From the NCBI GenBank assembly GCA_032718475.1, contig JAUCBJ010002752.1, positions 51,981 to 115,980 on the forward strand: a stretch of 64,000 nt of DNA, given 5' to 3'. A program made the position numbers and the translations under genes. The DNA is from Nemertoderma westbladi (Eukaryota > Xenacoelomorpha > Nemertodermatida > Nemertodermatidae). This document shows, one piece after another, positions 1 to 10,749 of this stretch. The notes below the pieces were generated by a model, which worked only from the letters and a program-made list of their open reading frames with translations, was not told the origin of the DNA and ran no database searches. Positions within the stretch are counted from its first letter, which is position 1, and every line of letters begins with the position of its first letter.

Positions 1-75
1 ATCTGATTGGTCAATTCATTGCCTGTTCTTTCTCAACACTGTCCACCTTTTTCAAATATGAAAAACGTGGACAAC

Positions 76-130
76 AAAGCTGAAAAAGGTGGACATGATG
101 TAATACATCATGTCCACCTATTTCAGCTTT
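76..130. repeat. 27-bp-arm palindrome
   Basis: The two 27-base arms are inverted copies with one mismatch and a single-base centre, so the strand could extrude a long hairpin. The outer arms also carry the ccaccttttt/aaaaaggtgg motif that recurs at about 47-57 and 198-208, suggesting a small foldback element. Confidence 0.85.
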
Positions 131-159
131 GCGAGTTGCGTCATAATGACGCAACTCGC
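131..159. repeat. Second palindrome abutting the first
   Basis: Perfect 14-base arms (gcgagttgcgtcat and its complement) flank one central base. It starts on the base after the first palindrome ends, giving two cruciform-capable units in tandem. The palindromes and the 160-534 stretch lie upstream of the first gene; no promoter element can be called there with confidence. Confidence 0.85.
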
Positions 160-534
160 GTGACTGGTCTGTCCACTGTCCATGTTTTCTGTGTCCAGTC
201 CACCTTTTTCAAACACCCGTTTTGGAGGCCCCCAAACATGAAACAAGATAATTCCCCAGTACTGCCCCGTACCGGTACCGGTACCTGTCAGACTGTGTAC
301 CGTTCTGCCGTTAGGCCGTACCGTACAGCCCAGCAGCCGTAGGCCTTTAAATTTTTTATTTACGATATGATATAGGTATCGTATCTAGAGTCGGGACAAG
401 ACCATAGCTGCATATACTGATATAGCCCCTATCACTATATAACCCAACACCTGAACACCTAGATACCGGTACCGGTATTGCAAATTTGATTAGGCAGTTC
501 GGCCTAGACTATTATTATTATAACGTAATGTGAT

Positions 535-3500
535 ATGGCAATACCTGTGCCTGTTGATGATCAGTTAATTTCATCACTGACTTCGTTAAAGTTTAGTGAC
601 TTAAACATAGAGTTTCCAAATTACGTCGTTACTTTTCGGGATGCCAGCTTGGCAGACAGACAGAAGGGTGGCCCATGCATAGTATTCTGGCAAAGATTAT
701 CTCCGGATAGACCGAAAGATGATGTTATTGGCATAGTCAGAGTGCATCATTTAAAAATGCTAGAACCGCATGATAAGGATATCAGAAACGCCCTTCTTCA
801 ACTAATGAACTTCGTGGTAATTTGTTGCGTTTCCAAAACTGGTTTTAAATGTGACGAATTCTTCCTACGTTTCTCGGATGATGTTGTCACGTGTAAACCG
901 TATCCTAGCAACCGAGATTTACATTCTAATGAGTTTAATGGCCAGCACAGGCACAGCCAATCTGGGGTGGATAAGCGCGCTTTGAACTCCAGTCCACCGA
1001 TTATCAAGCCGTCTCCCCAAGTAACAGTCTTTAACAGCTCTTCCGGGTGTATCACTGCAACAACACAGAACCAACATCGCAACTGTAGGCCTATCACGGA
1101 CTCCGTTGCCACTGGAGAAGAAGACAACATAATCTTATCTTACAACACCAATGCAAGTAGTTTTCGTACTACTGTAACCAAACCCACTCAAAGTGCCACT
1201 GTAACCAAACCCACTCAAGGTGCCACTGTAACCAATTCCTCTCAAAGTGCCACTCTAACCAAACCCACTGAAAGTGCCACTGTTACCAAATCCACTCAAA
1301 GTACGACTGTAACCAAACCCACCCAAAGCGCCATTGTAACCAAAGACACTCAAAGTGCCACTGTCACCAAACCCACTCAAGGTGCCACTGTTACCATACC
1401 CACCCAAAGTGCCACTGTAACCAAACTCACTCAAAGTGCCACTGTTACCAAACCCACTCAAAGTGCAACTGGAAGAAAACCCACTCAAAGTGCAACTGTA
1501 ACCATACCCACCCAAAGTGCCACTGTAACCAAACCCACTCAAAGTACCACTGGAACAAAACCCACTCCAAGTGCCATTGTAACCAAACCCACTCAAAGTA
1601 CCATTGTAACCAAACCCACTCAAAGTGACACTGTAATCAATTCCAGTCAAAGTACCACTGTAACCAAACCCACTCAAAGTGCCACTGTAACCAATTCCAG
1701 TCAAAGTACCACTGTAACCAAACCCACTCAAAGTCCCACTGTAACCAAACCCACTCAATATGCCACTTTGACACAACCTACTCAAAGTGACACTATACCC
1801 ACTCAACGTCCCACTGCAACCAAACCCACTCAATATGCCACTTTGACACAACTTACTCAAAGTGACACTATAACCAAACCCACTCAAAGTCCCACTGCAA
1901 CCAAACTCACTCAAAGTCCAACTGCAACCAAACCCCCTCAAAATGCTACTGTAACCAAACCGACTCAAAGTACCATTGGAACCAAACCCACTCAATATGC
2001 CACTGTAACCAAACCCACTCAATATGCCACTTTGACACAACCTACTCAAAGTGACACTATAAATAAACCCACTCAACGTCCCACTGCAACCAAACCCACT
2101 CAATATGCCACTTTGACACAACCTACTCATAGTGACACTATAACCAAACCCACTCAAAGTCCCACTGCAACCAAACTCACTCAAAGTCCAACTGCAACCA
2201 AACCCCCTCAAAATGCTACTGTAACCAAACCGACTCAAAGTACCATTGGAACCAAACCCACTCAATATGCCACTGTAACCAAACCCACTCAATATGCCAC
2301 TTTGACACAACCTACTCAAAGTGACACTATAACCAAACCCACTCAAAGTCCCACTGCAACCAAACCCCCTCAAAATGCTACTGTAACCAAACTTACTCAA
2401 AGTCCAACTGAAACCAAACCTAGTTCAATCCAATTTGAATCTATCAATCAAAATGAAATTAATGCAGCAACAAACTGGATCAAACATGCCCTCGAAAGTG
2501 ACACAGATATTATAAGAAATCCCATTAATCTTACCGTTGAAATTAAATCCATTCAAAGCAGCTCTAATGCAAATACCACCCCCCAGTCTAAAACTGTTTC
2601 CAAACCTGGTCAATGGTTTACGATACCGGACCCCAGTCAAAGTGGTATGATAGCGGATACGATTCAATATACTACTGCACACAATTACAGTCAAAACTGC
2701 ACTATTGCAAAGTCGAGTGAATGGGTTACTGTAACTAAGCCCAGCCCCTTTAAAACTACATCAAACCCCATTCAAGAACAAGAAGCTGCTATAAACACAG
2801 TTTACCCTATTAAAAGGAACGCTGGCAATGTAACTAAACCCATCATCTCCAATGAAATAGACAGAAGCAGCAGCCATATTAAAACGTGTGGCTCAAGTTC
2901 TTATAAATCTTCTACCCATAGCAGTAATGCGAGTTCGAAACCGCAGTTTATTGAAACGATTGTGATTGATTCCGATGATGATGATGATGTTATTGTAATC
3001 ACCACTAGTGAATCTCTTGATCATGTAACCAAAGACGCAGTGGTTGGAACTCAATGTCAAAATTCTGGTAATTTTCACGACATGTTTGCTGCATCATGGA
3101 AAAGTATAATGCCGATACCTGAAGGTTCTGCAAGGAATGCACAATATAATATACTGACTGATCCTGAAAGTAATGTTTCAGTTGGGAATGATGTAACTTC
3201 ACCCAATAATTGCCCAACGATGGACCATAAAAGTAAACCAACTGATGTTACTGAGGATGGAATAGATGGTGCTAAATCTTGCCACTCCTTTACGGGACCA
3301 GCCCAGTCATCAAACGATGCTACAAATATTATACCGATAGTTGCGCCAACAGATGTTCCAGGGTACCTACCCCTAATAGCACCGAATATTCTAAAATCTC
3401 TTGCAAATATGGTACCAGCAGTATGTCCGCGTCCGGCACCACAGCAACATTTTATGATGGACAATTCGCTGAAGATAGTGAATATCCCATCATCAGTTAG

Positions 3501-3759
3501 TGTTGGAAATATGCAATATCATCCTACGACTGTTGGTAGTGTTGGTAATGGTCCATATGATAATAACATTGCAGTATCATTGAGCACGGGAACCATAACA
3601 AAGTATGTTCAAGGCGCTGTGCCACATACCACAACAGTAGTGCCGATAAGCACAGAAGCTCCTTTTGAAGGCTTTCCAGTTACTACAGAACCTCACCTGT
3701 TTCTAATTTTTTTTGTTACATACCACAACATGTGCCAGACAGCACAGCATCTGTACTAA
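535..3759 (+). CDS. Orphan Thr/Pro-repeat protein, upstream reading frame
   Basis: I do not recognise this gene. The start ATG at 535 follows a purine at -3. Residues 1-120 read like a small globular domain (hydrophobic, mixed charge; contains IVFWQRLSPDRP). Residues about 213-628 are about 46 copies of a nine-residue repeat, TVTKPTQSA. The rest is Ser/Thr/Asn-rich. Around residues 809-824 a hydrophobic run followed by Asp residues and another hydrophobic run (IVIDSDDDDDVIVIT) matches the pattern of a SUMO-interacting motif, which hints at a nuclear protein. No signal peptide or membrane segment is evident. The frame stops at 3757-3759, but the next 330 codons lie open in the -1 frame and continue the same style of sequence, so this is probably the first three quarters of one protein of about 1,390 residues. 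Confidence 0.7.
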   Translation: MAIPVPVDDQLISSLTSLKFSDLNIEFPNYVVTFRDASLADRQKGGPCIVFWQRLSPDRPKDDVIGIVRVHHLKMLEPHDKDIRNALLQLMNFVVICCVSKTGFKCDEFFLRFSDDVVTCKPYPSNRDLHSNEFNGQHRHSQSGVDKRALNSSPPIIKPSPQVTVFNSSSGCITATTQNQHRNCRPITDSVATGEEDNIILSYNTNASSFRTTVTKPTQSATVTKPTQGATVTNSSQSATLTKPTESATVTKSTQSTTVTKPTQSAIVTKDTQSATVTKPTQGATVTIPTQSATVTKLTQSATVTKPTQSATGRKPTQSATVTIPTQSATVTKPTQSTTGTKPTPSAIVTKPTQSTIVTKPTQSDTVINSSQSTTVTKPTQSATVTNSSQSTTVTKPTQSPTVTKPTQYATLTQPTQSDTIPTQRPTATKPTQYATLTQLTQSDTITKPTQSPTATKLTQSPTATKPPQNATVTKPTQSTIGTKPTQYATVTKPTQYATLTQPTQSDTINKPTQRPTATKPTQYATLTQPTHSDTITKPTQSPTATKLTQSPTATKPPQNATVTKPTQSTIGTKPTQYATVTKPTQYATLTQPTQSDTITKPTQSPTATKPPQNATVTKLTQSPTETKPSSIQFESINQNEINAATNWIKHALESDTDIIRNPINLTVEIKSIQSSSNANTTPQSKTVSKPGQWFTIPDPSQSGMIADTIQYTTAHNYSQNCTIAKSSEWVTVTKPSPFKTTSNPIQEQEAAINTVYPIKRNAGNVTKPIISNEIDRSSSHIKTCGSSSYKSSTHSSNASSKPQFIETIVIDSDDDDDVIVITTSESLDHVTKDAVVGTQCQNSGNFHDMFAASWKSIMPIPEGSARNAQYNILTDPESNVSVGNDVTSPNNCPTMDHKSKPTDVTEDGIDGAKSCHSFTGPAQSSNDATNIIPIVAPTDVPGYLPLIAPNILKSLANMVPAVCPRPAPQQHFMMDNSLKIVNIPSSVSVGNMQYHPTTVGSVGNGPYDNNIAVSLSTGTITKYVQGAVPHTTTVVPISTEAPFEGFPVTTEPHLFLIFFVTYHNMCQTAQHLY
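1171..2420 (+). repeat. 27-bp coding minisatellite (about 46 units)
   Basis: The unit reads actgtaaccaaacccactca plus aagtgcc and encodes TVTKPTQSA. Units diverge mostly by substitutions and keep the 27-base length, so the frame is preserved. One interval near 1,790-1,805 lacks a whole number of codons (repeat shortened to DTIPTQRPT). A higher-order duplication of about 250 bp is visible (1,750-2,030 resembles 2,020-2,330). Confidence 0.9.
3708..3714 (+). other. Possible -1 frameshift site or indel (T_TTT_TTT)
   Basis: Eight T residues occupy 3707-3714. In the upstream frame, the codons ATT TTT TTT place a T_TTT_TTT heptamer in exactly the register used for -1 ribosomal slippage. Slipping back one base enters the downstream open frame 45 bases before the upstream stop. 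A homopolymer indel (nine T in the true sequence) would have the same effect and is the simpler explanation. Confidence 0.5.
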
Positions 3760-4724
3760 ATATTGTTGATGATTCTTTATCAGTTAATACAAGAGCTGCT
3801 CCACCAGTTGTGCAACGCAAGTACCGAGAAATAGTTCCAAAAGGAATCGACGATGGCTTAAGAATTTGCGGACGAAATTCTCGAAATACAACTGATAATG
3901 CCTTTAAAGTAACCTACGATTCAATAAACAAACGTTACAGTTTCCGAAAGAGGAATGCCATTTCATACTTTAGTGATGATGATAGTGACGAAGACTCAAA
4001 TTGCGATACTGATGAGTGGTGTGAAGATAAAGACACTGCTTGTCTTGATGATTCTACTGATAGCAGTGATAAAACTGAAACTGGTGAAATTCTCTCAAAT
4101 TTGAATACCGTAATTAAGTCGCCAATAAACAAATCTGTCATTTACAATTACGATACCGGAAATAAAACTAATTATATTCAGACAAATTGTGATATTCGGA
4201 GAACAACGAGGCCAGAAAGGGCAGCGACGCCAGAACGGGCAGCGAGGCCAGAAAGGGCAGCGACGCCAGAAAGGGCAGCGAGGGCAGAAAGGGCAGCGAC
4301 GCCAGAAAGGGCAGCGAGGCCAGAAAGGGCAGCGAGGCCAGAAAGGGCAGCGACGCCAGAAAGGGCAGCGAGGCCAGAAAGGGCAGCGAGGCCAGAAAGG
4401 GCAGCGAGGGCAGAAAGGGCAGCGAGGCCAGAAAGGGCAGCGAGGCCAGAAATAAATAACTTTTCAGATTCTGATGAAGCTGATGATATACTGCCAAATG
4501 TTCAGAAACAACAATTCAATACAGTGTTTTGTGCGCCTTCTTTGTCGATTCTATTGGACCATCCTTACAACCTCAGAGGATTTGGTCCGTCTTCTTTCAG
4601 GGTTGATGAACCCTCTGCTACAGGCGACGAGTTACCTGCAATAAACTCATCAACTCTTACCAAATCCAAAGGCTCGACCGGTAGTCAGGATGTTGACATG
4701 AATGGCCAACCAGATAATGGTTGA
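3714..4724 (+). CDS. Orphan protein, downstream frame (C-terminal part)
   Basis: This frame is open from 3669 and has no convincing ATG of its own. It reads CYIPQHVPDSTASVLNIVDD and onward, consistent with continuation of the upstream protein. It contains a basic stretch (VQRKYREIVPKG), a strongly acidic stretch (YFSDDDSDEDSNCDTDEWCE), then about 13 copies of a six-residue RPERAA/TPERAA repeat, and ends with a Ser/Asp-rich tail at a TGA (4722-4724). Alternating acidic and basic disorder again suggests a nuclear or scaffold protein. Function unknown. It could be a separate gene whose first exon I missed. Confidence 0.6.
   Translation, partial: CYIPQHVPDSTASVLNIVDDSLSVNTRAAPPVVQRKYREIVPKGIDDGLRICGRNSRNTTDNAFKVTYDSINKRYSFRKRNAISYFSDDDSDEDSNCDTDEWCEDKDTACLDDSTDSSDKTETGEILSNLNTVIKSPINKSVIYNYDTGNKTNYIQTNCDIRRTTRPERAATPERAARPERAATPERAARAERAATPERAARPERAARPERAATPERAARPERAARPERAARAERAARPERAARPEINNFSDSDEADDILPNVQKQQFNTVFCAPSLSILLDHPYNLRGFGPSSFRVDEPSATGDELPAINSSTLTKSKGSTGSQDVDMNGQPDNG
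4208..4452 (+). repeat. 18-bp coding minisatellite (about 13 units)
   Basis: The unit aggccagaaagggcagcg encodes RPERAA, with alternates TPERAA and RAERAA. The length is a multiple of three, so unit number can change without breaking the frame. It also leaves two other frames open, which are shadows. Confidence 0.9.
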
Positions 4725-5120
4725 AAGGAAAACGAATGATTTTTACTACAATAATCCCACATATGTTTTTGTTGTTTAACTTTGATGTAGCAGATTCCAT
4801 ATTTTTGATAATTTTAGTTTTCAATTTTGAATTTTATAATTCATTACATTGTACATCATTTATTGAATGGATTATTGTAATTAAACGAGGGTGAATTGTG
4901 TAATAGTGCTACTCTATAACTCATTATGTGCAGTTTGTTTTTATAACCCATATATTTCCCATATACAGTTCTGTTTTGTTTTACCTATCTATCATTCATC
5001 GTATGAATGGAAGTAACTGTTTTATATTATAGTTACGTTTTCTGAAAGTTTACTTAGTCACACTGGTAATGGGTGATGTAATCTGTATTAACTGGTAACA
5101 GTTTGTGATCTAAGCATCAA

Positions 5121-5312
5121 TACACACATTGTAGGGGCTAGGTGTGTCTGTTAGTGTAATACACACATTGTAGGGGCTAGGGGTGTCTGTTAGTGTAATA
5201 CCCACATTGTAGGGGCTAGGGGTGTCTGTTAGTGTAATACACACATTGTAGGGGCTAGGGGTGTCTGTTAGTGTAATACACACATTGTAGGGGCTAGGTG
5301 TGTCTGTTAGTG
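5121..5312 (+). repeat. 39-bp tandem repeat, five copies
   Basis: Five nearly identical copies of a unit containing cacattgtaggggctagg and tgtctgttagtgtaat. They lie in the probable 3' flank of the orphan gene. Confidence 0.9.
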
Positions 5313-5361
5313 TTAGCATGTTTCCTTTCACTTCGCATACTGTGTTACAATTTCTTTGACG

Positions 5362-5606
5362 CCCATGTGAATACCAGGTTTTCACTTTGCGGTTTGCATT
5401 TGTTTTAATTTATCATTTTTAAGTATTATATCTATCTTATAGCCTCTACAGATACCCTGCACAGATAACTCGTTTGTTGGTTTGGTTACATTCAGCCCTT
5501 CTGTCTCAGTCTGTAACCTGGATTTTCAGTGAAAACCTGGTATTCATATCATGGGCCCATGGGGGTAAACGGCAAAGTGAAATATATCTCTAGAAAGTTT
5601 GGTGGA
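5362..5606 (+). mobile_element. MITE-like element, copy 1
   Basis: The left end reads cccatgtgaataccaggttt. The right end carries the reverse complement (gaaaacctggtattcatatc then atgggcccatgggggtaaac and caaagtgaaatat). The same termini bound copies near 28,730 and 44,880. No coding capacity, so a non-autonomous element. Confidence 0.6.
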
Positions 5607-5701
5607 GGACTTCCCATGGGCCTTCATTGATTTAGTTTGATTGATTTATATATTCTTTAAATTATGAATGTATTGATTTTCAAATTTTTTATGCTAATAA
5701 A

Positions 5702-6600
5702 GTTCCAATGAACTGTATTCCATTTCACCGTCTAGTAATATTGTTAAAACAGGTAATATATTATATATAATAAATTTAACATATAACATATGAATGTTTC
5801 TATCACTTTTTTAGATTCATATTATTGGCGTTTTCAAGCCGCTGGTAAAAAAAAACGTTTGTGATATGTGTTTAGTTACCTAGTAAATGAATTCCTGGAA
5901 TGTTAGTATCACAAGATATTGATATAAAAGATTAACTCAACAGAATAAATAGTAACACTTTATTTAATAAGTAATTGGATAAACATAAAGATTGAGTTGT
6001 GATATAATAACATTAAAGTAACTTTTGCTATTGGATCGATTTAAATGGACGTTGTCTTGGTTTCCGGAAGTCTTACCGGTTATTAATTGGAGCGGGAATT
6101 AGAACGTGACTGTCATGTTGCATCTCATTGATATTATTATACTATACTGTATAAATCGAATAATTATTAATATTATTATATTTAACTTTGCGAACTAGGT
6201 GTCTTATTTTCAAATGGCGTTTATGATACCTTTGAAATTGACCATAAATTTGCATGGCTGTTATTCATTTCATTTTTAGGTTATATTTTTTTCATGTTTA
6301 AAAAAAATGTAACGCCGCTCAACGCAAAATATTGAAAAACGTTCTTCCAATAGATCCCAAATGAGGTCTCATTTTTTTATTTCCAGAAGCCGAAATAATT
6401 TTTATAATTGTCCCAAAATGATTCCAAAAGCACAATAATTATGCGTCTCATCCCGACATATCCCTACAAATAGACTGTTAGTCATTTGTAAGTGAAAAAA
6501 GTTCCCCAAACATCCTCTAAGGTGTGATTTTTAAGTCCGCTTAGCGAGACCTCTAGTAATCACTCTGTTGTTGTTGTTAATTTTTGGTTAGGTTTGGGTT
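5702..6600. other. AT-rich intergenic stretch
   Basis: No open frame, RNA gene or repeat with clear copies elsewhere in the window was seen. Confidence 0.5.
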
Positions 6601-6607
6601 TGATACG

Positions 6608-6680
6608 GCCCCAGTGGCTCAGTTGGCAGAGCGTGGGACTTGTAATCTCTAGGTAACGAGTTCAATCCCCCGTTCCAGAT
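6608..6680 (+). mobile_element. tRNA-derived SINE head (Thr-like)
   Basis: The 71-base segment has a pol III A-box-like tggctcagttgg, an anticodon-like gggacttgtaatct (UGU, as in tRNA-Thr) and a B-box-like gagttcaatcccc. The stems do not pair well enough for a working tRNA. The following 60-100 bases are probably the SINE body. Confidence 0.6.
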
Positions 6681-7465
6681 TGGTAGTAAGTCATTCAAGG
6701 AGACAATTCATGCGTTAGTAGACGCGGACCTTTGCGCGATTTTGCGCTTGTTTTGTTAAACTCTGATCTGCTTTTGAACCTCATCGATTTAGAAAGTTTC
6801 TCGACAAAACAGCGCTCGACTCTATAGTTATTCATTGAGAAACAGTATTGGATTAATTGAAAATATATTTCTGAGGAATTTTTAATTTGTTACTTGGGCC
6901 CTTTTGAAAATAAGCCTTTGAGTACCAATTGCAGTCACACAATTGATTAATAACCGTACACGATTTACACTGAACCATAATGTTATTACTTTTTGTAATA
7001 TATTATTAATCTTATACTGTAAATTATCATGGATACTTTTATATCGGAAATAGTTGATTCTACATTGTGTGGCTAACCTTAGGCCCTATATAAGTGTATC
7101 GCGGTCTCTAGCTAACAGAGGGTCACGGGCAGAGAACCGTTCGAGTATCTGCAATACTCGTTCTAAAAGAATCTGTTCGTTTTGTTTTTGAATATCTATT
7201 CAATGACCGAGTGGAATTTCTCAATTTTGTGGGCCATATGATAGCTAGAATGTAATTATTTGTTAATTAGTTATTAGTAATTATCGATTAAAGACTTTTA
7301 AATCTCGAAAACTAGAAGTATTTTATATAAACAATGACAGGCGATATTGTTGGCCAAAACCTGGCATCAAGTTTGTATTGTATAGCGGCGTTACCTTTGA
7401 AACTTACCTGTACAGTACAACATAACTCAGCTGATACAGTGACATCAATAAAATCCAGTTATTCG

Positions 7466-7489
7466 CTATATATATATATATATATATAT
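7466..7489. repeat. (TA)n microsatellite
   Basis: Uninterrupted TA dinucleotides. The surrounding 6,700-8,030 holds no supported gene. Confidence 0.85.
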
Positions 7490-8034
7490 GAATATATGTA
7501 TTATTTCACTATAATGTACAGTATATGCACAGATAGATTGCAAGAGACATTTTTTAATTTTAGGTCCAACTTTTTCTACATTTATTCACTATTAATACAC
7601 CTATTATATAGTTGGAGAAATTCCATCAAAAAATTGCATTGTTTTTCATCAGCAATCGTTTCGCAAATCTTACTTACAATTTTCGAATAAAACTCAACTT
7701 GTTTAAAAGTAATTTACCTTGTTTTGATCATCAGGCTTTATTCCTTTATTTCCATCTACTCACTCGTGAAAAGAAGATAAGTGATAATATTTTGCGACAA
7801 CCACCCCCAACTTATATCGCTCATGTACGCCATGTTCTGTTCACACAGATGTGGTGTTTCAAGTCCTTTAGGCTATCAAGTTAGAAGTTAATGCCGGGAC
7901 TCTTAAACTTTAGGCATTGTAATTTGTTATGGAAATATTCATTCCTCAAAAACTTTATAGAGCTATGCATAAATACTAAATAGGCCTAGCCTATCCCAAA
8001 GCGCATCTCATGCAATTAAGTTAACTGGAACATG

Positions 8035-8130
8035 TGGTATTGACTTTCGTTCATTGTTTTGGTTAGAATAACGTTCCACTGTAACCCCACTCCTTTCCCT
8101 TAAATTTAATATTGAGAAGCGATATTAATA
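8035..8130 (+). repeat. Dispersed repeat family D, copy 1
   Basis: Contains cattgttttggttagaataa then cactcctttcccttaa and attgagaagc. A diverged copy lies at about 9,970-10,090 and a shorter one at 33,480-33,530. Family and class unknown. Confidence 0.5.
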
Positions 8131-9309
8131 AAAGGAATGGCAGTACACAAATTTTGTAGATTCATTTGTATGCTAATGCCTAACATCAACATCGCTAGAG
8201 TATAATGAATGGATCATAAAATAACTATCGATCAGCTGTTTGTTGAGTCATTTCAATACCTTTTAGGAGATATGGAACGGTATTGAAAGTACCACAAAGG
8301 GATTTTATGGCTTTAGGATCAGATGTTTGGTTAACCAATAGGCCTACGGCCTACACACCAAGCGCTGATTCTGGGTTTTATTTCGTCACAATTATAAATA
8401 GCCGTTGTAAAAAAGCTTGGAATCTCTCTCCTCTCATCCCCATTTATATTGAAAGCATTGTAATTCCCTTATCTGTTGATTATTATTATGTTTACTATCT
8501 GTAAAAGATAATAACACTAAGGATAAGACTTTGTGTATAATTAATAAATGTTTAGTTTTTTTATATCTTTGACTCATTTATTACAAAATTTATTTTTCAA
8601 AAGATATTATTTACACACGGCGGAAAGGGCACATAATAACTGAAACAATATTATATATTTTGTTGAATATCTAATCCGATTCTTCTAATAATTGAAATAA
8701 CAAATTGCATTACAAGTGGGTAAAACACGCAGTTGTTTTCATTAATATTATTACTCTAACGCCTATGAGGTAATCTTCTTCGCCTTTTATTGGTAAGTGC
8801 TTCAAAGCATTTAATTAATATTGAAAAATTTAATACCATAATATTGAAACCGTTCAATATTCTTGGACGAAAGATTTGCGTTGTTCTACAACTGTTATAA
8901 TATTGATAAGCAGCTTTTCAATTGCTACAAATAATTTAAGGCGAATTTAAAATCTCTGACTCACGAGAAATACAATGTGGAGTCGCAACTTTACGACCGC
9001 TGATTCTTCTTTCTTATTTTGTATGACACAATAGTGGGGCGTCGCGCAGCACACGAACTTTAGCAAGTTCGAAACAAGTTCGATTTTATCTGGAGTCAAA
9101 AGTTCCGAGAGGTATTTGCACGTAAATTTCAAAAGTATTGGAACATTTTCTCTATAGTATGCCCATACAAAATTTGGTTGAAAAAGGGCTAAATTCTTCA
9201 AAAAGTTATTTGCGAATGAATGTTTAATTACAGACAGAAAGACGGACATAACATTTTGCCCTATTTGCTTGTGCGCTAAGGCTCGCCTTTACTGCGTGGA
9301 TATTACTAT

Positions 9310-9716
9310 TGTGTATTTATTAAATAGAATAAATGGCTTGCAGCGAACAATAATTCTTGCAATATTTGAACGCCTATATCTCAGCTGTTTCTCAACGAAA
9401 TTCAGATATTGTTACATATTTGGAATCCTTGCAACGGAAGCTTTTTAATGATATGAAAAAATTACGACTAATCTGAAGAGTAGCCACGATACGGAGGGTA
9501 CGATTTCGCAAAAGACACCTTTTTAAAACGCTTATAAAAAAAAAATTTAAAGGCAAAATCGAAAATTCTGGCTTCATGGTAACAACCACGGTGAGTTGAA
9601 CTAGTTGTGTTTCAAATTTCAAGCAATATGATAAAGATTTGTAGAAAAATCTGGGGGGGGGGGGGGAGGGGGGGTCCGTGTCATCAGAAAATGGCACTAT
9701 ATTACCTGTCATGATG
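9310..9716 (+). mobile_element. Dispersed repeat family R, copy 1
   Basis: The left end reads gtgtatttattaaatagaat and continues with gcctatatctcagctgtttc. The right part has a G run followed by gtccgtgtcatcagaaaatg and ends near tgtcatgatgta. Other copies lie at 27,640, 31,470, 48,478 and 48,926. No coding potential; probably a non-autonomous element. The 8,130-9,310 stretch upstream holds nothing else I can name. Confidence 0.6.
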
Positions 9717-9969
9717 TATATTGTTATAGATTACGATAATTATTTTAAATATTTAATTTATCGCGATTTTTTAATACTGAAATTGAAAGTATTTGAATTT
9801 TATTTCATTGTTCAGCACTGGTGAGTGGCATGCAATAATTGTGCGTGCATGTGTCACCAACAGACAGGGGCGGTGGGACTTTCGATGCAAACAAAACTCA
9901 TCCCTCTCCAGGGGGAAATCAATCAACACAAATATCCGCTGATTACTCCCAAAAATAAAACGGTAACAT

Positions 9970-10090
9970 GTTCTATTGACTATCGTTTATTGTCTTGGTC
10001 AGAATAACGTACCACTACTACAACCTGCTCCTTTCCCTTAATTGATAATTGAACATTGAGAAATTGGCCGATATGGGTTTCCCTCATGTC
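9970..10090 (+). repeat. Dispersed repeat family D, copy 2
   Basis: Matches the 8,035 copy over gtttattgtcttggtcagaa, the ctcctttccctta block and attgagaaattgg. Confidence 0.5.
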
Positions 10091-10476
10091 TCGTCACCGC
10101 TCGCTATGGTGAACCGGCCACTATGGGAAGGCCTAATCTTCCAATTTTTTTTTCCAAATTCGGTAGGCCTACCATTTAACACTAGTGCCAATTTCATTTT
10201 TTCGCGAGATTTCACGTACATGTCGCATAATTATAATTCAAGTATAAAAATATTATATATATTTTGTGATATTATTATTCCCTTACTGTACTGCATTTAT
10301 TTGGTTATTGCCATCTTTATGTATAACTTTACCGCCTTTTGCTTTGTGTCTGTTTTTATGGGTCACGGACTGGATTAAAGGAAATAATAAAATTATAATA
10401 TTTGTTACATAGTGCGTAACATTTCTTTTGCAGTTACAGTATCTCGAGGTGTTTGTTTGCCGGCTTTTTAGTTACC

Positions 10477-10522
10477 ATGTCGGAGCCGGTATATGGAAAT
10501 TGGTTTGGATTTACGATGAAAG
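10477..10522 (+). CDS. inx: Innexin alternative first exon 1a
   Basis: Encodes MSEPVYGNWFGFTMK plus the first base of a Gly codon. Donor AAAG|GTAAAT at 10523. The phase 1 end matches the acceptor at 49,428, giving a 398-residue product. The ATG has A at -3 (ttaccATG). A pyrimidine-rich stretch ending in cag at 10431-10433 could be an acceptor for an upstream non-coding exon. It lies 39 kb from the common body, the most distant of the set, and its sequence differs most from the others. Confidence 0.55.
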
Positions 10523-10749
10523 GTAAATTGATTATTACAGTAATTATTGTAAATTGCTTGATTTATATATGAACATCACTATGTATCATATTGGCTTGAA
10601 TGTTAATTAAAAGTTGTTATTGCTAATAATAAGCGGGCTGTTTCATACATTTATATGTGTAGCATTAAGCCAGTTGTTATAGAGTAGGCCTATAAAGGGT
10701 CGTCATATTAGACTGATATTAATTATTACAGTACAGTAGTAAAAAAAGC

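Larger units (their letters stand above)
4880..5701 (+). terminator. Candidate polyadenylation signals of the orphan gene
   Basis: ATTAAA at 4880-4885 and AATAAA at 5696-5701 are the plausible signals downstream of the stop at 4724. If the distal one is used, the 3' UTR includes the 39-bp tandem repeat and a MITE. Confidence 0.35.

Noticed and set aside
1255-2400. 381-codon minus frame (GFGYSGTLS repeats)
   Set aside because: Shadow of the Thr/Pro-repeat coding minisatellite on the other strand.
6608-6680. Functional tRNA-Thr gene
   Set aside because: Acceptor and T stems do not pair properly; it looks like a SINE head.
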